DNA of 8,871 bases from positions 1 through 8,871 of the forward strand of contig CAVRZY010000290.1 in the NCBI GenBank assembly GCA_963725415.1, read 5' to 3'. The translations under genes were made by a program, and so were the position numbers. The notes under the pieces were generated by a model. That model saw only the letters and a list, made by a program, of their open reading frames with translations. It searched no databases and was not told the DNA's origin. Positions 4,440 to 8,871 of the stretch are shown piece after piece. Numbering within the stretch: position 1 is the first letter of the stretch; each line of letters opens with the position of its first letter. The stretch is from CAVRZY01 sp963725415. GTDB taxonomy: Bacteria > Acidobacteriota > Terriglobia > Bryobacterales > Bryobacteraceae.

Positions 4440-7175
4440 CTACACCGTCCGCATCCGCTCCGTCTTCTCACCCGAAATGGCCGCCTGCGCCGCTGCCAGC
4501 CGCGCGATCGGGACGCGGTACGGTGAACACGACACGTAGTTCATTCCCACCCGGTAGCAGAACTCCACCGAACTGGGCTCGCCGCCGTGCTCCCCGCAGA
4601 TGCCCACTTCCAGGTCCGGGCGCGTCTGGCGGCCCAGCTTGATCCCCATCTCCACCAGTTTGCCCACGCCCTCCTGGTCCAGCACCGCGAACGGGTCAGC
4701 CTTGAAGATCTTCAGGTCTTCGTAAGCCTTCGAGAACTTCACGTAATCGTCCCGCGAGATGCCTAGCGCCGTCTGCGTCAGGTCGTTGGTTCCGTAGCTG
4801 AAGAACTCCGCCTCGCGCGCCACCTCGTCGGCGGTCAGCGCCGCGCGCGGAATCTCGATCATCGTGCCGACCATGTACTTCTGGTCCTTCAGGCCGGCTT
4901 TGCCGAGCACCTCCTCGGCCACCTTGACCGTGATCTGCCTCTGGTGCTCGAGCTCGCGCACGTTGCCGATGAGCGGGATCATCACCTCGGGGATGACCTT
5001 CACGCCCTTCTTGGCCACCTGCACGACGGCCTCGAAGATGGCCCGCGCCTGCACCTCGGTGATCTCCGGATAGAGGATCCCCAGCCGGCAGCCGCGCAGT
5101 CCCAGCATCGGGTTGAACTCATGCAGCTCCTCGACGCGCTTCAGCAACTCCGGCAGCTTCGTCTTCATCTCGCCCACCGTGATGCCGTAGCGCGCCGCCA
5201 TCTCCTTCTTGGCCTTCAGGTCGATGTACGGCAGTCTGGCCAAATCCACCATCAACTGCTCGCGCTTGGGCAGAAACTCGTGCAGCGGCGGATCCAGCGT
5301 CCGGATGACCACCGGGAACCCGTCCATCACCTCGAACAGCCCCACGAAATCCTTCCGCTGCATGGGCAGCAGCTTGGCCAGCGCCTTGCGCCGGTTCTTC
5401 TCGTCCCGCGCCAGAATCATGGCCTGCATGTGCTCGATACGATCCGGCGCGAAGAACATGTGCTCGGTGCGGCACAACCCGATGCCCTCGGCGCCGAAGC
5501 GGCGGGCCGCCTTGGCGTCGCGAGGAATGTCCGCGTTGGCCCGGACGCCGAACGAGCCGCGGAACTCGTCCGCCCAACCCATGAACATGGCCAGGAAGCC
5601 CGAGCTGGGGTCCGCATCCAGGGTCTTGGCCTGGCCCGCGAACGCTTCGCCCGTCGAGCCGTCGAGGGAAATCCAGTCGCCTTCCTTCAACACCAGAGGC
5701 TCGCCGTCCACCGTCACCGTGGCCTGCTTCTTGTGTTCGTTGACGTCAATCGTGCCGGCCCCGGCCACGCACGGTATGCCCATGCCGCGCGCCACCACCG
5801 CCGCGTGGCTGGTCATGCCGCCCCGCGACGTCAGGATGCCCTTGGCCACTTCCATGCCGTGAATGTCGTCCGGCACCGTCTCCGACCGCACCAGAACCAC
5901 CGGCGCTTTCTTGGCCGCTTCCACCGCATCATCCGCCGTGAAAACGATCTTGCCCACCGCGGCGCCGGGTGACGCCGGCAGGCCCACCGCCAGCCTCTTC
6001 AGATCCTTGCGCGACTCCGGAGCGATCACCGGGTGCAGAAGCTGGTCAAGCTGCTGCGGATCCACGCGCAGCACCGCTTCCTCCTTGCTGAGCAGGCCCT
6101 CTGCCACCATGTCCACCGCAATCTTCACGGCCGCCGGGCCGGTGCGCTTTCCGTTCCGCGTCTGGAGCATGTACAGCTTGCCATCCTGAACCGTGAATTC
6201 GAAATCCTGGACGTCACGGTAGTGCTTCTCCAGCCTCGCGGTGATGTCGAAAAGCTGCTTGTAGACCTGCGGCATCAAGGTCTTGAGCTCCGAAATCGGC
6301 TTCGGAGTGCGAACGCCCGACACCACGTCCTCGCCCTGCGCGTTCGTCAGGAACTCGCCGTAGAAAGCCTTCTCGCCGGTAGCCGGGTTGCGCGTGAAGC
6401 CCACCCCGGTGGCCGAGGACTCGCCCAGGTTGCCGAACACCATGGCCTGGACGTTCACCGCCGTCCCCAAGTCCTCGGCGATCTTGTTCATCCTGCGGTA
6501 GTGGGTGGCCCGCGGGTTGTTCCAGGACCGGAAAACGGCGTCGCGCGCCATCTTCAGTTGCACGCGCGCGTCCTGCGGGAACGGCTGCCCGGTCTTCTTC
6601 TCGACCAGTTTCTTGTAGTCGGCGATCACGGCCTGCAAGTTCTCGGCCGTCAAGTCGGTGTCGAACTTGGCCTTCACTTTCTTCTTGCGACCGTCGAAGA
6701 TGTGCTCGAATTCCGGCTTCGGGATCTCCAGCACCACGTTGCCGAACATCTGGATGAAGCGGCGGTAGCAGTCGTAAGCAAAGCGCGGGTTGCCGCTCTT
6801 CGCCACCAGCGTCTTCACCGTCTCGTCGTTCAAGCCCAGGTTCAGGATGGTGTCCATCATGCCGGGCATCGAGAACTTGGCCCCCGAACGCACGCTCACC
6901 AGCAGCGGGTTCTTGATCTCCCCGAGCTTCTGGCCCATGCGCTGCTCCAGTTGCGCCAGCGCTTGCTGGATCTGCTGATCGATTTCCGCCGGTACCTGGT
7001 TCTGGTTGTTGAAATAGATGTTGCAGACGTCCGTGGAAATCGTGAATCCCGGGGGAACCGGCGCGCCGGACCGCGACATCTCCGCCAGCCCGGATCCCTT
7101 GCCGCCCAGGACGTCCTTCATGGTCCCATCGCCGTCAGCCGTGCCGCCGCCGAAGGCGTATACGTATTTGGTCAT
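4440..7175 (-). CDS. ppdK: Pyruvate phosphate dikinase
   Basis: This cytoplasmic enzyme interconverts pyruvate, ATP and phosphate with phosphoenolpyruvate, AMP and pyrophosphate, working in gluconeogenesis or glycolysis. The 911-residue chain is full length. The N-terminal nucleotide-binding part has GGKGSGLAEM (24-33), GAKFSMPGMMDTILNLGLND (98-117) and TGVGFTRNPATGE (256-268). The phosphohistidine domain has GGMTSHAAVVARGMG (452-466) with His457. The C-terminal PEP/pyruvate barrel has GLCRTEHMFF, GLRGCRLGILYPE, SYGTNDLTQ and GICGEHGG with catalytic Cys860. The start at 7175 (MTKYVYAFGG) is the family start; an upstream ATG at 7208 would lie inside glyS. A Shine-Dalgarno AGGAG overlaps the glyS stop, about 13 bases from the ATG, which is long. 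It follows glyS by 16 bases, indicating an operon. Its last 150-200 bases are repeated twice downstream. Confidence 0.97.
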   Translation of the reverse strand: MTKYVYAFGGGTADGDGTMKDVLGGKGSGLAEMSRSGAPVPPGFTISTDVCNIYFNNQNQVPAEIDQQIQQALAQLEQRMGQKLGEIKNPLLVSVRSGAKFSMPGMMDTILNLGLNDETVKTLVAKSGNPRFAYDCYRRFIQMFGNVVLEIPKPEFEHIFDGRKKKVKAKFDTDLTAENLQAVIADYKKLVEKKTGQPFPQDARVQLKMARDAVFRSWNNPRATHYRRMNKIAEDLGTAVNVQAMVFGNLGESSATGVGFTRNPATGEKAFYGEFLTNAQGEDVVSGVRTPKPISELKTLMPQVYKQLFDITARLEKHYRDVQDFEFTVQDGKLYMLQTRNGKRTGPAAVKIAVDMVAEGLLSKEEAVLRVDPQQLDQLLHPVIAPESRKDLKRLAVGLPASPGAAVGKIVFTADDAVEAAKKAPVVLVRSETVPDDIHGMEVAKGILTSRGGMTSHAAVVARGMGIPCVAGAGTIDVNEHKKQATVTVDGEPLVLKEGDWISLDGSTGEAFAGQAKTLDADPSSGFLAMFMGWADEFRGSFGVRANADIPRDAKAARRFGAEGIGLCRTEHMFFAPDRIEHMQAMILARDEKNRRKALAKLLPMQRKDFVGLFEVMDGFPVVIRTLDPPLHEFLPKREQLMVDLARLPYIDLKAKKEMAARYGITVGEMKTKLPELLKRVEELHEFNPMLGLRGCRLGILYPEITEVQARAIFEAVVQVAKKGVKVIPEVMIPLIGNVRELEHQRQITVKVAEEVLGKAGLKDQKYMVGTMIEIPRAALTADEVAREAEFFSYGTNDLTQTALGISRDDYVKFSKAYEDLKIFKADPFAVLDQEGVGKLVEMGIKLGRQTRPDLEVGICGEHGGEPSSVEFCYRVGMNYVSCSPYRVPIARLAAAQAAISGEKTERMRTV

Positions 7176-7191
7176 AAGTTGTGTCTCTCTC

Positions 7192-7446
7192 CTATTGCGT
7201 GGTGACAATTTCCGAGAAGTCGGCGATCGCCGAAAACTCGCCTAGCAAGTTGTCTAGCAGGGTCAGCCGGTTCTGCCGGATCTGAGCGTCCGGCGCGTTC
7301 ACCAGCACCTTGTCGAAGAACTGGTCCACTTTGGGCCGCAGCGAGGCGATGGCCTCCAGCGCCGCCCGATAATCTTTCGCCCTGCGATGGCGTTTCACCC
7401 GTTTGCGGAGCCTTTGGAACTCGACATATAGATCGGCCTCCGGACC
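7192..7446 (-). pseudogene. glyS: C-terminal tail of glyS in a shifted frame
   Basis: The tRNA anticodon-binding tail of the glycyl-tRNA synthetase beta subunit continues here in a frame different from the main glyS frame. From about 7446 it reads GPEADLYVEFQRLRKRV, then KRHRRAKDYRAALEAIASLR, PKVDQFFDKVLVNAPD and NRLTLLDNLLGEFSAIADFS, ending at TAG (7192-7194). The FFD-V-V...D...R-NRL-LL...ADFS pattern is the normal end of GlyS. No credible independent start exists; a GTG at 7398 lies within the domain. Adding one G in the CCGGTCC context at 7445-7446 would join it cleanly to the upstream frame. It is either the end of an intact gene hidden by a sequencing error or the stranded end of a mutated one. 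Confidence 0.85.
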
Positions 7447-8871
7447 GGCTCCAGTAGTTCAGCCTTCACCTCGCCGCCCCCGCCAAAGCCCGCCTGCCGC
7501 AGAATGTTCTTGATGCGCTTGAAACTGGCCGCCAGCGGCTCGAAGTTCGCCGTGGGCCGCACCCCCTGAATCGCTGCCAGCCGGCTCTCCGCATCCGTCA
7601 ATTCGTCGTGACCGGCTGCCAGCACCGCATTCACTTCATCGTAACGGAAACCTCGTATGTCCTTGAAGTAGTACTTCAGCCGGTCCAGGAAGAACTCCGT
7701 CAAAGGTCCGTCCTTCCCGATCAGCTTCGAAAGCCGAAGGGGCAGCTTCCCCTCGACCAGGACCTTGACCACTCCCTGCGCCGCGCGCCGCAAGGCGAAC
7801 GGATCGCGCGAGCCGCTGGGAATCAACCCCTGGGCGAAGCAACCCTCCAGGGTGTCCAGCTTGTCGGCCAGCGAGACCAGCCGCCCGGCCATCGTGCCGG
7901 GTATCGAATCCTCCATGCTGACCGGCTTGTAATGCTCGTAGATGGCCCGCCAGACCGCCTCCGGCTCTCCCTGCTCGCGCGCGTACAGCCCGCCCATCAC
8001 GCCCTGGAGTTCCGTCAGCTCCTTCACCATCTCGGTGGTGAGATCGCACTTGGCCAGCAGCGCCGCCCGCGCCGCCGGTTCGACATCTGTCTTTGCGAGC
8101 TTGGCCAGTTTCCGCGCCAGCCGCACCACTCTTTTCGTCTTGCCGAGATACGAGCCTAGCTTCGCCTGGTAGGTGACGTGAGCCAGGTCTTCCAGGCGCT
8201 CCGCAAGTTTTCTACGCTGGTCCACCCGCCAGAAGAACCGGGCATCGCTGAAACGCGCCCGCAGCACACGTTCATTGCCCTGCCGCACCAGCCCCTCCGG
8301 GTCCGCATCCGTGTTCATCACCGCGATGAAATGCGGCGCCAGCCTGCCGTCGGCGTCCTCAGCCGAGAGATACTTCTGATGGCGCCGCATCACCGTGATG
8401 AGCACCTCTTCCGGCAGCGCCAGAAACTCCGCATCGAAACTGCCCAGAATCGGCCTCGGGTACTCGGTGACGTACACCAGCGTCTCCAGCAGCCCAGGGT
8501 CGGGTTTCGCACGCAACCCGGTACCCTCGAGCAGCTTCCCGATCTCCTCCTCGATTCTCTGCTTGCGCTCCTCCGCAGACACCAACACGAAGTTCTCTTT
8601 GAGAACCTGCTCGTAGTTGCCGCAGTCCACCGCCACCTTCGCCGCCCCCAGCAACCGATGCCCGTTCGTCGTGCTACCCGCTTTCACGCCCGCCAGCTCG
8701 AACGGTACGACCTCTTCCCCCAGCAGTGCCACAATCCAACGAATCGGCCGGATGAAGCGCGGCCCGCCTTTCCCGGTCCAGTACATCGTCTTCGGAAAGT
8801 AGATCTTCAGGATCAGCTCCGGCAGCGCCGCCGCCAGGATCTCGCGCGTCTCCCTGCCCGCCACCTTCTTG
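7395..8871 (-). CDS. glyS: Glycyl-tRNA synthetase beta subunit, 5' end outside the window
   Basis: GlyS pairs with the catalytic alpha subunit GlyQ to charge tRNA-Gly. The visible part, about 492 residues, runs off the right edge, so the true start is missing. Family blocks are clear: MYWTGKGGPRFIRPIRWIVA, the ELAGVKAG...GHR segment, YPRPILGSFDAEFLALP, then EEVLITVMRRHQKYLS, FSDARFFWRVDQRR, LTELQGVMGGLYAREQGEPE, then DSIPGTMAGRLVSLADKLDT (the HD-like region) and GLIPSGSRDPFALRRAAQG. The frame then ends early: after AELLEP it reads VRRPIYMSSSKGSANG and stops at 7395, losing the roughly 84-residue anticodon-binding tail that is present in another frame. Because GlyS is normally essential, a base-calling or assembly error is the likelier cause. 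It is the first gene of a minus-strand operon with ppdK. Confidence 0.93.
   Translation of the reverse strand, partial: KKVAGRETREILAAALPELILKIYFPKTMYWTGKGGPRFIRPIRWIVALLGEEVVPFELAGVKAGSTTNGHRLLGAAKVAVDCGNYEQVLKENFVLVSAEERKQRIEEEIGKLLEGTGLRAKPDPGLLETLVYVTEYPRPILGSFDAEFLALPEEVLITVMRRHQKYLSAEDADGRLAPHFIAVMNTDADPEGLVRQGNERVLRARFSDARFFWRVDQRRKLAERLEDLAHVTYQAKLGSYLGKTKRVVRLARKLAKLAKTDVEPAARAALLAKCDLTTEMVKELTELQGVMGGLYAREQGEPEAVWRAIYEHYKPVSMEDSIPGTMAGRLVSLADKLDTLEGCFAQGLIPSGSRDPFALRRAAQGVVKVLVEGKLPLRLSKLIGKDGPLTEFFLDRLKYYFKDIRGFRYDEVNAVLAAGHDELTDAESRLAAIQGVRPTANFEPLAASFKRIKNILRQAGFGGGGEVKAELLEPVRRPIYMSSSKGSANG

Noticed and set aside
4944..7205. Long plus-strand frames (4944-5972 and 6033-7205) opposite ppdK
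   Set aside because: They are antisense to a highly conserved enzyme, rich in Arg, His and Leu, have no recognisable motif, and are explained by third-position GC bias of ppdK.
7192..7398. Independent 68-residue gene starting at GTG 7398
   Set aside because: Its sequence is the standard C-terminal tail of GlyS and the start falls inside the domain.
1..8871. CRISPR array, tRNA or rRNA genes, integrase or transposase genes
   Set aside because: Scanning by eye on both strands showed no regularly spaced short repeats, no tRNA-like fold with a T-loop consensus, and no protein with recombinase or transposase motifs.

Overview
The window is GC-rich bacterial DNA. It carries two conserved housekeeping genes at the right, both on the minus strand: the 3' part of glyS (glycyl-tRNA synthetase beta subunit), followed 16 bases later by a complete ppdK (pyruvate phosphate dikinase). 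The glyS-ppdK pair and the protein style suggest a soil-type bacterium such as an Acidobacteriota member. That is an inference from memory of protein families, not a computed placement. The glyS reading frame is broken by an apparent one-base deletion near 7446, and its normal C-terminal tail continues in another frame.

Everything to the left of the ppdK stop codon (below 4440) is accessory DNA with a striking repeated architecture. The last part of ppdK occurs three times in the same orientation: in the intact gene (stop at 4440), as a remnant at about 2289-2487 (83% identity by hand count), and as a remnant at 1115-1262 (90% identity by hand count, still in frame and still ending in the stop codon). 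Between and beyond these copies lie separate gene modules. Module A (4392 down to 2586) holds a lone MNT-type nucleotidyltransferase, a poorly coding stretch, a small Cys-rich reading frame and an FRG-domain protein. Module B (1429-2265, opposite strand) is one gene resembling a HhH-GPD DNA glycosylase. Module C (1051 down to 303) is an MNT/HEPN toxin-antitoxin pair. At the far left is a truncated reading frame resembling the N-terminus of a sigma-70-like protein, preceded by a long inverted repeat.

The simplest reading is that the 3' end of ppdK is a site where small defence or toxin-antitoxin cassettes have entered repeatedly. Each arrival restored the end of ppdK and pushed the previous end outward. 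No integrase or transposase gene is visible, so the mechanism (site-specific recombination with a trans-acting integrase, or homology-assisted uptake) is open. Related GC-rich hairpins follow the stop codon of both the intact gene and the nearest-intact remnant, and an MNT gene follows each.

The accessory genes probably do not form one pathway. MNT-HEPN is a self-contained toxin-antitoxin unit, while the FRG and HhH-GPD-like proteins are of the kind often seen in defence-rich islands but have no proven role here.
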